64,000 nt of DNA, taken from Nansenia antarctica. Lineage: Eukaryota > Chordata > Actinopteri > Argentiniformes > Microstomatidae. Below are positions 33,956 to 45,379 of the stretch, piece by piece. The first letter of the stretch is position 1. Each line of letters begins with the position of its first letter. A program made the translations under genes and the position numbers. Under the pieces are notes generated by a model. The model saw nothing but the letters and a program-made list of their open reading frames with translations. It searched no databases and was not told the DNA's origin. The stretch is taken from the NCBI GenBank assembly GCA_963989245.1, contig OZ022345.1, positions 21,565,196 to 21,629,195 on the forward strand, written 5' to 3'.

Positions 33956-34799
33956 ACACACAGACGAAGAGGAGGAGGAGGATTTATAACCCCACAAAAC
34001 GCTCCCCTGCCTTATTGATCAGTTATCTTATTGATCAGTTAAGTGCCAATATTTTGGATACGACTTGTTGCATTGACTATTTTGACCTTATTTGTTGTTT
34101 TGTTAAAGGCAAAAGTACTGTGATCCAAATGTGTTTTGTTTAACTATGCAGTTATCATTTTATACAAAATCATTGTTCAGACAAAATACTATTTTGCTTT
34201 ATTTATCAGTTTTGCTGGTAACAAAGACCATATTTGTTATTTTATACAAATAATTGTTAAGCATTTCATGAATGCTATTTTGCTTTATTAATCAATGCTG
34301 GTAACAAAGACGGTATTTGCTATATTGATGGAGACAAAAATAGGTTACTGTGATGCAAATGCAATTGTGTAGTTATCATTTTATACAAAAACAGAAAGGT
34401 TCATCCAGCATGACCTGTATTGTCATTAAGTGTGTTTTGCTGGTATGGCCTAAAAGTGTTACTATTCATTAATTTGGAAGATATTTATTTATTTAAATAA
34501 AAAATAAATACAATACATTTTACATGACCTTCATGAATAAACATTGGAGAAAGCAAATTTGATGCATTTTATTTGAGTATTTTGCATGAAATCTCATGAA
34601 TACCTATTTTTCTGGGATTTTGGCACTTTGGGCATGGAGGGGTTAATATCTGGACAGTGAGAGTAGAGAAACTCGCACTCTGCAATAACTTTAAGGAAAA
34701 ACTCCTTAGACAGAGATTTAGAAGAAAATCTCTTATTTTGTCATACTCTTTACAAAAAGTGCAAAGTGCTCAGGTGCAAAAAGTGCAAGATGCGGGACA
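33336..34799. other. gene-free AT-rich stretch with repeats
   Basis: No gene is supported. It includes a short ATGTAACCTGT repeat at about 33650-33700, a long (CA)n at 33861-33962, and a 75-bp direct repeat at about 34161-34235 and 34242-34325 that share CTATTTTGCTTTATT and GCTGGTAACAAAGAC. Confidence 0.5.
33861..33962. repeat. (CA)n microsatellite
   Basis: A CA tract with single-base interruptions. Confidence 0.95.
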
Positions 34800-35830
34800 A
34801 AATGTTTCGGTCATACGACCATCATCAGTGTTACCGGGCAACAGACAGACATGATATTATGATAGGGCCACAGGCCTACACAGGTGTTGATGATCAGGGT
34901 CATCAGGATTACACAACCAATCAATCATGAATGAAAAAACATTGACACTCATTCATGCCTCCTGGGTTAACAGACTGGAAATAGAAAATCCATCTGCATT
35001 CAGTTTGGAGGAGTCTGGTGTCAAGATCTCCACCTCTACGTGATGTGTTTACTTGTTGGATGACCATGTATGTCAAGTCTGCTGTCGAGTGACTGGCTTC
35101 CATGAAATGTCTGGCAACTGGAGATTTAATGTCCTTGCGTCTAATGGCACTCATATGCTCTATTATACGTGTGCGGACTGGTCTAGATGTTTTTCATACA
35201 TATTGGAGATTACATTTACACAAGATCATGTAGATGACATTTGGAGAGCTGCAGTTGACAAATTGTTTGATAGTGTATTGTTTGTTAGTGACTGCACTCT
35301 TAAACGTGTTGGTTTTCTTAGAGTGAGAACAAGCTACACAGTGACGACAAGGATAGAAGCCGGTCACTCCATCAAGACGCCCTGTGTGGTGCTGTGGTGG
35401 TATGTAACAGTCTGCTTTCACCATATAGTCCCTGATGCTTCGAGATCTATAATGTGAGAACATCATTGATAAGAGGGTTATAGGTGGTGATACAGGTACA
35501 TGAATATTTCTTAGTGGTCTGTGCCCCTGGGTTGGGATTCTGGTTATGTAATTTGGTTAGGGCAGAGTCAAGCCACTTTCTGGGATAACCCCTATCGACA
35601 AAGTTATTGTACATGGTATTACTCTCTTTCTCAAAATCTGATGGATTACTACAGATACGTTTCAGTCTTAGAAATTGAGAATATGGTAGACCCTTCTTGA
35701 GGGGAGGCGGATGTGCACTAGTAGCATGTAACAGGCTATTCTTGTCTGTGGATTTGGTATAAAGGGTGGTGGACAATTTACCTTCAAGTAAACGTACTTG
35801 ATTGCAGGGTAAATATCTGAAAATGCTCAT
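34800..35830 (-). pseudogene. Penelope-like retroelement, C-terminal part
   Basis: Minus-strand frames in order show LLHATSAHPPPLKKGLPYSQ and LRLKRICS (the conserved H-P-x-x-x-K...RLRRICS region after the RT), then FYPCRHCVAC, then IYMILCKCNLQYV (the start of the GIY-YIG endonuclease), then HFMEASHSTADLTYMVIQQV. Frames are broken near 35450 and near 35160-35200. The RT palm is missing, so this is a 5'-truncated copy. The 3' side carries AAAATGTTTCGGTCATACG, a type of end seen in fish Penelope-like elements. Confidence 0.75.
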
Positions 35831-36169
35831 GGGATATCACCAGGCACCCTCCTGTATTTTGAAGAGGTACCCCCAAGCAACAAGAAACAGCAACTTTACC
35901 CGACAAAACAAGGTTCAACCCCATGGCTCCTGGACTAATTAGATCTGTTTCTGATAATCATTCATTCTTTTGGGCCTCAATGTATGCCAAAATGTTTATC
36001 CATAGACTCAAGAATCAAGGTTCATTTAAATGTAATTTTAATGTTGGCAGAAAAACACAAGCAAGATTAAACAAGGTAAAACTCTATAAAATACTATTTC
36101 AACCATTAACATATTCGATAGGTATAATGCATTCTCTCTTAAACGCTTGCATGCACATAGGCGCGCACG

Positions 36170-36248
<79 letters not shown>

Positions 36249-36374
36249 TTAAAAGCACTGCCCACTAGCTCTCCTCATATTCATTTCACTATTGGCCTAT
36301 GAGAACAACTCAGAGTAAAATTCATTTTCACCTAAACGTGAAAATAGGCTGAAACATCCCTTTAAATCCCTTTT
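35831..36374. other. gene-free stretch with (CA)n
   Basis: No gene is recognised. A (CA)n tract lies at about 36171-36246. The L2 5' repeats begin at 36375. Confidence 0.5.
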
Positions 36375-36588
36375 AGAGACCACACGCCTGGCCCCGCCCC
36401 CGCCCCTAGAGACCACACGCCTGGCCCCGCCCCCGCCCCTAGAGACCACACGCCTGGCCCCGCCCCCGCCCCTAGAGACCACACGCCTGGCCCCGCCCCC
36501 GCCCCTAGAGACCACACGCCTGTCACCACCCCCGCCCCAGAGACCACATGCCTGGCCCCGCCCCCGCCCCAGAGACCACACGCCCCCC
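36375..36588 (+). promoter_or_regulatory. tandem GC-box repeats at the LINE 5' end
   Basis: Four full 33-bp units (36375-36506), two 32-bp variants (36507-36570) and a partial one. Each has AGAGACCACACGCCTG followed by GCCCCGCCCCCGCCCC, which holds Sp1-type GC boxes. By analogy with LINE promoters built of repeated monomers this could be the promoter; activity is inferred. The repeats overlap the start of ORF1 (ATG at 36548). Confidence 0.5.
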
Positions 36589-37222
36589 CTCTCTCTCTCC
36601 CCCTCTCCCACCCTGGGCCCCCTACAGGTCCATCACGCCACCGGCAGAGGAGACTACAGTTCGTGTCTCCTCCCCCCCCCGCACCTGCTCTTCTCCCCCC
36701 CCCCCCCCCCCCCCCTCTGTGCTTGTAATAGGCTCGTCCATGGTCCGCCATGTTGTAGTCCCGAAGGCCAAAACCCACTGCATCCCAGGTGCCAAGGTGA
36801 GGGACATCGCCATGGCAGTCCCGATGCTGGTGAAGGATGCCCCCCCCCAGGTCACCTCCGTCATCGTCCACGTGGGTGCCAACGACATCGGACGGGAGAG
36901 GTCGGAGGAGCTGAAGGTCGACTTCCGAGCCCTCATCGCCACCGTCAGGGGCACAGGTAAGACCTGCATCATCTCGGGCCCCTTCCCGAGTCCCAGGTAT
37001 GGCGACACCAAATACAGTAGAATTCGAAGTCTTCACCTTTGGCTACAGGGATACTGCTGTCTTATGCAAATCCCATTTATAGACAATTTCACCACGTTCT
37101 TTAACCGTAGTGAGCTGTTTGCGAGAGATAGATTTCACCCAAACAGGTATGGTGCCCGCCTGCTGTCGATGTCCATGGACCTCGCTGTCCGATGTCATTG
37201 GCCGGTGCCCTGTCAACGCTGA
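36548..37222 (+). CDS. L2 ORF1 protein with SGNH/GDSL-like esterase domain
   Basis: 224 codons. A proline-rich N-terminus encoded partly by the GC repeats is followed by VLVIGSSMVRHV (block I, G-S-S), VIVHVGANDI (block III, G-x-N-D) and a C-terminal DRFHPNRYGARLL (block V, D-x-x-H). This is the esterase-type ORF1 known in part of the L2/CR1 group. All three catalytic blocks are present. TGA at 37220-37222 ends it and ORF2 starts 6 nt later, so ORF2 is probably translated by reinitiation. The true start may be further downstream, since the N-terminus is low complexity. Confidence 0.85.
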   Translation: MPGPAPAPETTRPPSLSPPLPPWAPYRSITPPAEETTVRVSSPPRTCSSPPPPPPPSVLVIGSSMVRHVVVPKAKTHCIPGAKVRDIAMAVPMLVKDAPPQVTSVIVHVGANDIGRERSEELKVDFRALIATVRGTGKTCIISGPFPSPRYGDTKYSRIRSLHLWLQGYCCLMQIPFIDNFTTFFNRSELFARDRFHPNRYGARLLSMSMDLAVRCHWPVPCQR

Positions 37223-37228
37223 TGTGGG

Positions 37229-40186
37229 ATGAGTCCGATCCATTCCTCTAACACCAAACATGCCATCCAGACTATTGTCTCCCATCGGACTCCCTCCACC
37301 ACAAATAAGGCAATACATGGCGCAAATTTGAGAAATCTATTACCCATTTCATTAAGTATGCCCACGAGTCAGCCCCAGTGTCAAAATGACATCTCCATGG
37401 CAATTTTGAATATCAGGTCCCTATCTAACAAAAAAACATTTATCATAAATGAGCTCATTTGTGATAGAAAACTCGACTGCATGCTACTCACAGAAACCTG
37501 GCTAGATACAAATGGAGCAGCAGCCCTTATTGAGGCATCTCCCCCCAACTACAGTTTTTTCCAATCAATCAGAAATGGAAAAAAGGGGGGAGGAACAGCT
37601 ACCATAGCTTCAAATAACCTAAACTGCAGGAGCATATCCTTTGATATATTCTCCTCCTTTGAATATCATGCCACAGTTATGGCATGCCAACCACCTATTC
37701 TTACGGTAACTGTATACAGGCCGCCGAAACCAGCCCCTACCTTCCTACCTGACTTCTCTGAGTTCCTATCCATTATCCATCCCAACTATGATAGGATTAT
37801 TATCACTGGTGATTTTAACTTTCATGTTGATAATGAGGCTGACTTGAGGGCTAGGGAATTTATTGACCTCTTGGAATCCATGGATTTTGTCCAACATGTC
37901 AATGAACCCACCCACAATCATGGCCATACCCTTGATCTTGTGATTACAAAGGGTCTTGAGGTCTCAATATCAGGTATCAGCGACCTGGCCCTCTCTGACC
38001 ATTTCTGTATTTTCTTTACCATTGTAACACATAAAGCTGAAAGCAATGCTGAACGTGTTGTTAAAAAACGTTATCTTACCCCTGCAGTGGCTGAACATTT
38101 CAAAGCTTTAATGAACAGTAATCACACAACTCCCACGTTATGTGAAAACTACTTAGTAATTACCTTTAACAATAAAGTAAAAATGGCCCTAGACTCCCTG
38201 GCACCTACCAAACTAAAAAAGGTTGGAGCCAAGAGGAGAGCACCATGGCGAAACAGTGAAATAAATCTCTTAAAGAGAACATGTAGAAAAGCTGAGCGCA
38301 GATGGAGAAAGAGCAAACTACAGATTGATCAGAATACTTTTAAAGAACATCTATCTGCCTTTAACTTGGCAATGCGAAATGCTAGGAAAAATCACTTCTC
38401 AAAGATAATATCTACAAACAAGAATAACCCCAGGGTCTTGTTCTCGACAATTGATTGCCTTGTAAACCCTGCTCCTAGGACTCTAGACGGCGCAGCCTCT
38501 GTCACCAAATGCGAGGAATTTGCAGCCCACTTCAGGGATAAGATAACAAATATTAGAATGTGTATTACTCAGGAAAGACTAGGTTTGTGTAGCACCACAG
38601 ATCCGCCACCACAGAACATGACTATGAGCATGTTCACCATGATTAGTACGGAAACACTAGGTAAAATTGTGTCACAGCTTAAACCGTCTACGTGTCCTCT
38701 TGACCCTATTCCTACCACCTTTTTTAAGGACATTTTTGAATCTGTGTCTGATGACATACTAGGCATTGTAAATCACTCCCTACTTAAAGGGATATTTCCT
38801 GCGGCGCTAAAAACTGCCCTGGTTAGACCCACCCTGAAGAAAAGTAACCTAGATCCTTCTGATCCAAAAAACTGTAGACCAATATCCAATCCTACTTTTC
38901 TAAGCAAAATTTTAGAAAAGGCAGCGTATAGACAGCTTCATGAATTCTTAGTCCTAAATAATAGGTATGACCCACTTCAGTCAGGTTTCCGATCATACCA
39001 CAGCACAGAAACCGCTTTGCTTAAAGTAACTAATGACCTTAGGATAAATGCAGACTCGAAAAAACTCTCGATTCTTGTACTCTTAGACTTAAGTGCAGCC
39101 TTTGATACGGTAGACCACTCCATACTTATTGAGAGACTTGAAAACTGGGTTGGCCTCTCAGGTCCGGTCTTAAACTGGTTCAGGACTTACCTGGCTGACC
39201 GTGACTACTTTGTAGCCCTTGGTGACCATAAGTCAAAAAATTATAGCACAACCTGTGGAGTTCCCCAGGGGTCCATTTTAGGACCGTTGCTTTTTAGCCT
39301 ATACATGCTACCCCTCAGTTCTGTTATCAAGAAGCATAGCGTTAACTACCACAGCTATGCTGACGACACTCAGCTTTATATCTCAGTAACTCCCAACGAC
39401 TACAAGATGATCGACCACCTGATAGACTGTATTGCCGATATTAATATTTGGATGACACAAAACTTTCTCCAACTCAATCAAGAAAAAACAGAGGTATTGA
39501 TCATTGGCGAGAAAACTGGGAGAGAGAAATTATCTGCACACTTGAAAACACTAGCTCTTAACACTAAGTGTCAGGCCAGGAATCTTGGTGTCATAATTGA
39601 CCCAGATCTAAATTTTGAAACTCATATAAATAACACTATTAAAACATCCTTCTACCATCTAAGAAACATCACTAAGGTACAATCATTTCTCTCCCAGGCA
39701 GACACTGAAAAATTAATGCATGCGTTTGTTACTAGTAGGCTAGATTACTGTAATGCTCTCCTGACAGGTCTCCCCCAAAAAATGATAAATAGACTACAAA
39801 TGGTTCAAAATGCTGCTGCTCGTGTCCTTACTAGGACCAAACGGAGAGCGCACATCACACCTGTCTTGAGATCACTACACTGGCTCCCTGTCAGTCATAG
39901 AATAGACTTCAAGATCCTTTTACTAGTTTATAAATCACTTCACTGTGATGCACCCAATTACATGGTGGACATGCTCATAAGATACACACCAGCTAGACCC
40001 TTACGGTCTAGTGGCACGGAACTTTTAATAGTGCCAGAGGCTAGGACAAAGAGATTTGGAGGATCAGCTTTTAGCATATATGCTCCTAGATTGTGGAACA
40101 CCCTACCTGAGGGCCTGAGGTTGTCTAAAACTCAGGACATTTTTAAGCGTGACCTCAAAACCTACTTATTCAATGTCGCCTTTTGA
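37229..40186 (+). CDS. L2 ORF2: AP endonuclease and reverse transcriptase
   Basis: An uninterrupted 985-codon frame. The endonuclease shows ILNIRSLS, LLTETWLD (about residue 87), VYRPPKP, ITGDFNFHVD (about 193) and LSDHFCIF (about 257). The reverse transcriptase shows KNCRPISNPTFLSKILEK, LLDLSAAFDTVDHSIL (about 622), GVPQGSILGPLLF and YADDTQLYIS (about 710). The C-terminal end has LHWLPVSHRIDFKILLLVYK and APRLWNTLPEGLR. All catalytic residues I can check are present, and the length is normal for the group. It nicks DNA and primes reverse transcription of its own RNA. Confidence 0.92.
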   Translation: MSPIHSSNTKHAIQTIVSHRTPSTTNKAIHGANLRNLLPISLSMPTSQPQCQNDISMAILNIRSLSNKKTFIINELICDRKLDCMLLTETWLDTNGAAALIEASPPNYSFFQSIRNGKKGGGTATIASNNLNCRSISFDIFSSFEYHATVMACQPPILTVTVYRPPKPAPTFLPDFSEFLSIIHPNYDRIIITGDFNFHVDNEADLRAREFIDLLESMDFVQHVNEPTHNHGHTLDLVITKGLEVSISGISDLALSDHFCIFFTIVTHKAESNAERVVKKRYLTPAVAEHFKALMNSNHTTPTLCENYLVITFNNKVKMALDSLAPTKLKKVGAKRRAPWRNSEINLLKRTCRKAERRWRKSKLQIDQNTFKEHLSAFNLAMRNARKNHFSKIISTNKNNPRVLFSTIDCLVNPAPRTLDGAASVTKCEEFAAHFRDKITNIRMCITQERLGLCSTTDPPPQNMTMSMFTMISTETLGKIVSQLKPSTCPLDPIPTTFFKDIFESVSDDILGIVNHSLLKGIFPAALKTALVRPTLKKSNLDPSDPKNCRPISNPTFLSKILEKAAYRQLHEFLVLNNRYDPLQSGFRSYHSTETALLKVTNDLRINADSKKLSILVLLDLSAAFDTVDHSILIERLENWVGLSGPVLNWFRTYLADRDYFVALGDHKSKNYSTTCGVPQGSILGPLLFSLYMLPLSSVIKKHSVNYHSYADDTQLYISVTPNDYKMIDHLIDCIADINIWMTQNFLQLNQEKTEVLIIGEKTGREKLSAHLKTLALNTKCQARNLGVIIDPDLNFETHINNTIKTSFYHLRNITKVQSFLSQADTEKLMHAFVTSRLDYCNALLTGLPQKMINRLQMVQNAAARVLTRTKRRAHITPVLRSLHWLPVSHRIDFKILLLVYKSLHCDAPNYMVDMLIRYTPARPLRSSGTELLIVPEARTKRFGGSAFSIYAPRLWNTLPEGLRLSKTQDIFKRDLKTYLFNVAF

Positions 40187-40840
40187 TACTAAGGGAGACA
40201 TTGGACATTATAGAACTAGGATCACTAGGCCATTACACCATACTCGTGTTTTTGAGATTTGTATTGACAGGAAAATGGACCCGGGTGCTGATGAGGCACT
40301 GTCAGCTCCAAATAGCACCTAGAGCAGTACTGGAACCGGTACAAGAGTGTACCAGGACCACCATCAGGTTGTATTGCTGTCATCTTTACTGTCTCTATTG
40401 TGTTGTTGCATTATAACTGTGCTTAAGTTTCTCTTTTGGCAGGACCTGTGACCATACTGGATGCAGAACGATGCAAATACAACACAAAATTTATGGACAG
40501 TGTGTACGCCGATAATATGCAAGGAATTTTTCCTGGATACATGGTGTACAGGTTTTTGCCCTTGCTTGCTTGCTTTGTGCCGGTGGTCCTGGCCTCCCCT
40601 GGGGGACCGCTGGGTACTGGTAAGCAAACTGGCTAGTAGTCGCTCTATTGGTAGAGGGCTGCAAGGGAATTTTTTCCTGGCTACATAGTATACAGGTTTT
40701 TTACTTTTGCCTGCTCGCGGCTCTGTCAGTATTGATTGATTGATTGACTGATTGACTGAACATTTTCATTGTGTGAAGCGCATTGAGTTGCATCTTGTAA
40801 GAAATGCGCTATACAAATAAAATTTGATTTGATTTGATTT
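40187..40840 (+). other. L2 3' UTR and terminal hairpin
   Basis: Non-coding, with a partly duplicated internal segment (GGAATTTTTCCTGGATACAT near 40525 and GGGAATTTTTTCCTGGCTAC near 40665). The end has GCGCATTGAGTTGCATC...AATGCGC, a 7-bp perfect stem, then AAATAAAATTTGATTTGATT. This short stem plus microsatellite is how L2 elements end; the RT recognises such ends in related systems. Confidence 0.7.
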
Positions 40841-40890
40841 AAAGACCATAATATCTGTGAGCACTAAACATTCTGATACTCCAAAACTTC

Positions 40891-41958
40891 GAAAGAAGTC
40901 TAAATATGCACAGTTTGGGAACATAGCACAAAACTATATTGGTCTGCACTACAGTGACAAGGCTCTAATTTTGACAGATGGGTGAAAAGACCCAGAGACA
41001 GGCCAAACAGGAGCTGCAGTATATCTCCCTCAGTATAAGACAGGAATTTAAAAAAGAACCACCGATCATTTATCAGTATACACAGTGGAGCTGCTAGCAA
41101 TTTTGACAGCATTGGAACGGTTGGTAGATAAACAGGGTAAATAATGCATTAATTGCTTCAGACAGCCGGGCAGCATTGTCTAGCATTGTCTAGTATTAGA
41201 TCTTTGAAATCTTGCAGACAGGATATTATTTTCAGGATTCATCAGTTAATGTATGGAATATATAGCACAGATATGTTGGCTCTGTTTGGGTTCCTGCTCA
41301 TGTCGGGGTAGAAGGAAATGAAGATGCAGATATATTAGCTAAGCAGTCACTTAAATCAGAATCAATAGAAATTGATATTCCACTTAGCAAAGCTGAGGTA
41401 AAATCAATCATTAAAACACACATGCAGGAATTATGGCAAGAAGACTGGAACAGAAATGAAACAGGAAGACATTTGTATAGCATTCAGAAGAAAGTTGGAA
41501 TAGGAAGTAGGATGGGCAGGAACCAGAAGGAAGAAACAGTCATTTCCTGTCTCAGGATAGGTCACACTGGATTGAATGACACACTTCATAGAAACGGAAA
41601 ACACCCAACTGGCATTTGTGCCACTGTAATAACCAGGAATCTGCTCAGCATGTGTTGCTGAAATGTGAGAAATATGAGGAACAGAGAAAGCTACTGAAAT
41701 CAGCAATTCAGAAAGTTTTACTGTAGGGAGTTTACTTGGAAACACATTTAAAGTATACAACCAGATAATAAAGTATTTGAAAGAAACTGGATTAATAGAT
41801 CAAATATAACACCGCCCCTCCACAATTTTGCTTATTATTTCCATTTTCTATAATTCTTTCCCCTGTCAATCTGACGTTCCACACAGTCCGGTAGGTGGCG
41901 GTAATGCGCCTTAAGTTAGTTGCCAACCGCCAATCCCCCCAAAAAAACGAAGAAGAAG
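40891..41958 (+). pseudogene. I/Nimb-like LINE 3' part (copy B)
   Basis: RNase H remnants as in copy A (VWVPAHVGVEGNEDADILA), with stops and small indels, then the GGTAGGTGGCGGTAATGC block and a GAAGAAGAAG tail at 41949-41958. The RT part is absent because the duplication began inside the LINE. Confidence 0.8.
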
Positions 41959-42023
41959 ACGCGGAAACAGGAAGTTCACATGTGTTGACCACCAGATCGC
42001 TTTTAGACTGTTATGATATCAGA

Positions 42024-42216
42024 ATGGCAGAGATACAGCAGTTGAAAGGGTTTATCTCCGAGCGATTAACAGCGGCAGCTTTTGAGATATTCGGGGCGGT
42101 GGAAAGAACGATGTCAGAGTACCAAGGAGAAGTCTCCCGTTGCCAGGAGGAGAACCACCGTCTACGGACGTTGCTAAGCATCCGTTTTCAACCGGAGATA
42201 AAGCTCCATAGAGCAG
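42024..42216 (+). CDS. ZNF gene B exon 1 (N-terminal helical domain)
   Basis: 193 nt with the same MAEIQQLKGFISERLTAAAF start as gene A, and only a few substitutions (for example CQEEN for CKEEN). The donor is CAG|GTTCGT. It lies 65 bp after the LINE tail, as in gene A. Confidence 0.85.
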
Positions 42217-43471
42217 GTTCGTTTTTATTACAGTACTACACTCAAGGCTGCAACTAGCTGCTACTCCGTTTTAATGTGAAGACCAAGTGATCTTGATGAC
42301 TGAGGCATATGGGATGCTAGCCGGGCTGAGCACCAAAATGCGTTTTGAACATGGAAACACCATGGATAATATGCTAGCTAGCTAGCTCTCAATGTCAAGC
42401 TATGGAGAGTGCTAAGTAGCTAGCGAACTACGTTTTACTTTACAACTGTAAGGAGGCGTTTCAATAGCTATTATTATATCATGTGAGGAACCTTGTATTA
42501 TTATATAAAGTGAGCAACCCAACCTTGTAATGTAGCTGTAGCTAGACACACTGACTTTAATGTAGCTGTAGCTAGATCGTAGATGGTAAGGCCCAATCCC
42601 AACACACCCCTTGCCCCTACAGTTTTGCCCTACCCCTTCATTTTGCACATTCACAAGTAGGGGTAGAGTGTCCCGATTCTTGTTGGAATAGAGGGGTAGG
42701 GTGAAGTGTTAGGGCTACATGGCCCTCCAAACTGAGTTGTTTCAGAGGCACACTCCAAACTGAGTTGTTTCAGAGGCACACTCCAAATCTAGTGTTATGA
42801 GAAATCTCCCAGAATGCCTTGCGAATCATCGGCACGATAGTGGCGAACGCACAAGCAATCACAAAGGTCATTATGTTCTTCTTTAATACATTTGTAAAAG
42901 TGATGATAATCATCATATTATCTTAGTTTAATGTCCTTTCAATGTATTATAGACCTCTTCTTTATCACAAGCATAACAAAAAATCGCTAGTTTGCTGATG
43001 TAGAATTGCGAGCGTTCATGCTTTCCTATGATACTACTGATGACGTATCAGGGACTTGAAGGGTTATCCCATTTAATAGGGGAAGCTTTCAACCACTATC
43101 CCTTGCAACTGTTCTGAGGGGCAAGCCGAAAAGAGAGTGGCTCTCCAGAACAAGGGGTAGGGGTGAAAAAGGGAAACAGGATTTAGCCTTGGTTACGAAT
43201 CCTGGGCGCATTCAAAAACATTTGATTGGTGTTAGCACGAGAGTTCACCATATTGCTTAGACCAGTCTATTTCCTTTTAAATCCATCCAGTGTAGAGTGC
43301 ACCATTCAGAGAGAGGGGTAGAGAATCAGGCCGCAGCCCCGTCAATGTGGAAGACGCTTTAGCACAACAATTCATAGTAGTGCCTAACCTCTGTTAGGTT
43401 TTTGGTAATCCGTATGTTTGTGAAATTAACTCTCCACTATATGTGCCTCTTCCTTTGTTTACTCTACACAG

Positions 43472-43747
43472 ATCCACCTTACAGCCCAGCTACCATGTCT
43501 GAACACAAGTCTACAGAGTCCCTGTGTTCTGGCTGTGGTTCTCCAGCCCAGACAAGCACAGAGCGGGGTCCAGAGATGGTGGCAGTAAAGCTGGAGGACT
43601 GCAGTCAAACACTGGAACTCAATGTGGTAGTGAAAGAGGGGGAGGAGGAAGTGATGGTGACAGAAGAGGAAGGAGGAGAAGAAGTGGTGGAGAAAGACAT
43701 GATGGTGAAAGAGGAGGAAAGAGTAGAGGATGTGGAGGAGATGGATG
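43472..43747 (+). CDS. ZNF gene B linker exon 2a
   Basis: 276 nt, phase 1 at both ends, orthologous in position and sequence to gene A exon 2 (TESLCSGCGSPAQTSTERG). The only clear change near the start is a Gly to Cys substitution. No hAT follows it; the empty target site ATATAGAC is at about 43972-43979. Confidence 0.85.
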
Positions 43748-43994
43748 GTAAGTTAATGTTATGAAGTTGTCTAATGTTAGGATGAGTGGAAAGTGATATT
43801 TAGATAGTTCTCTCCATTTCCCTCCTTTCCTTTACATTTCATATGGTCTGGTTTTTATTGAGAAATATTGGTGTGAATCACTGTTGATAAATGTGTGTGA
43901 ACGAGTGCGCACATTTTGGTTCTGTTACCGGACCAACCAACCAAAAACCACAAACCTGAACAAACTATCATATAGACCACCGCCAGGTCACGCC

Positions 43995-44870
43995 ACTCAA
44001 GGGAGCTCAGATGGAGCTGGCCAGGCAGTGATAGTGTTAGGGTCAGAATGACCCAGACAGTGATGGGGTCAGGGTTAGATGGAGCTGGCCCAGGCAGTTA
44101 TAGGGTTAGGATCAGACTGAACCAGGCAGTGATAGCGTTAGGGTCAGACTGACCCAGGCAGTAATAGGGTTAGGGTCAGACTGACCCAGGCAGTAATAGG
44201 GTTAGGGTCAGATGGAGCTGACACAGGCAGTAATAGGGTTAGGGTCAGATGGAGCTGACCCAGGCAGTGATGGGGTTAGGGTCAGACTGACCCAGGCAGT
44301 AATAGGGTTAGGGTCAGATGGAGCTGACCCAGGCAGTGATGGGGTTAGGGTCAGACTGACCCAGGCAGTAATAGGGTTAGGGTCAGACTGACCCAGGCAG
44401 TGATAGGGTTAGGGTCAGATGGAGCTGACCCAGGCAGTGATAGGGTTAGGGTCAGACTGACCCAGGCAGTGATAGGGTTAGGGTCAGACTGACCCAGGCA
44501 GTGATAGGGTTAGGGTCAGACTGACCCAGGCAGTAATAGGGTTAGGGTCAGACTGACCCAGGCAGTGATAGGGTTAGGGTCAGACTGACCCAGGCAGTGA
44601 TAGGGTTAGGGTCAGACTGACCCCAGGCAGTGATGGGGTTAGGGTCAGATGGAGCTGGCCCAGGCAGTAATAGGGTTAGGGTCAGACTGACCCAGGCAGT
44701 GATAGGGTTAGGGTCAGACTGACCCAGGCAGTAATAGGGTTAGGGTCAGACTGACCCAGGCAGTGATAGGGTTAGGGTCAGACTGACCCAGGCAGTGATA
44801 GGGTTAGGGTCAGACTGACCCCAGGCAGTGATGGGGTTAGGGTCAGATGGAGCTGGCCCAGGCACTGATC
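43995..44870. repeat. 32-bp ERE-like minisatellite, gene B array 1
   Basis: About 27 units with GATAGGGTTAGGG and GGTCAGACTGACC. I count about 17 perfect GGTCAnnnTGACC palindromes. It lies between exons 2a and 2b. Confidence 0.9.
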
Positions 44871-45091
44871 GTAAGGTGTATGTACCCGTTTGGTAAGCTA
44901 ACCCCATACTTTTATTTCTCATTCTTCTTAGAAAACCAGACCACCTTTTCTGTTCTTCTGTTCAGTCAATGTGGAAGACGCTTTACTACAGCATCTCATA
45001 GTAGTGCATATCTTCTGTTAGGTTTCTGGTCATTCGTATGTTTGTGAAATTAACTCTCCACTATGTGCCTCTTCCTTTGTTTACTACACAG

Positions 45092-45379
45092 ATCCACCTC
45101 ACAGCCCAGCTACCATGTCTGAACACAAGTCCACAGACTCCCTGGGTTCGGACTGTGGTTCTCCAGCCCAGACAAGCACACAGCGGGGTCCAGAGATGGT
45201 GGCAGTAAAGCTGGAGGACTGCAGTCAAACACTGGAACTCAATGTGGTAGTGAAAGAGGGGGAGGAGGAAGTGATGGTGACAGAAGAGGAAGGAGGAGAA
45301 GAAGTGGTGGAGAAAGACATGATGGTGAAAGAGGAGGAAAGAGTAGAGGATGTGGAGGAGATAGATGGCGAGTTGGATG
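45092..45379 (+). CDS. ZNF gene B linker exon 2b (chimeric)
   Basis: 288 nt, phase 1. The start (TDSLGSDCGSPAQTSTQRG) matches the exon 3 type of gene A, while the end (VEDVEEIDGELDG) matches the exon 2 type plus a four-residue extension. This points to unequal crossover or conversion between modules. A Charlie-like hAT follows at 45606. Confidence 0.85.

Larger units (their letters stand above)
36375..40840 (+). mobile_element. L2-type LINE, apparently near full length
   Basis: In order: GC-rich 33-bp tandem repeats (36375-36588), ORF1 with an SGNH-like domain (to 37222), ORF2 with intact endonuclease and RT (37229-40186), a 3' UTR, and an end with a GCGCATT/AATGCGC hairpin followed by TTTGATT repeats (to about 40840). 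It lies between the two copies of the segmental duplication and ends about 50 bp before copy B. An open 985-codon ORF2 makes it a candidate for a recently active copy. Confidence 0.9.

Noticed and set aside
36297..36611. Minus-strand repeat protein over the GC-box repeats
   Set aside because: A 33-bp repeat (a multiple of three) stays open by chance in several frames; the L2 context explains the sequence.
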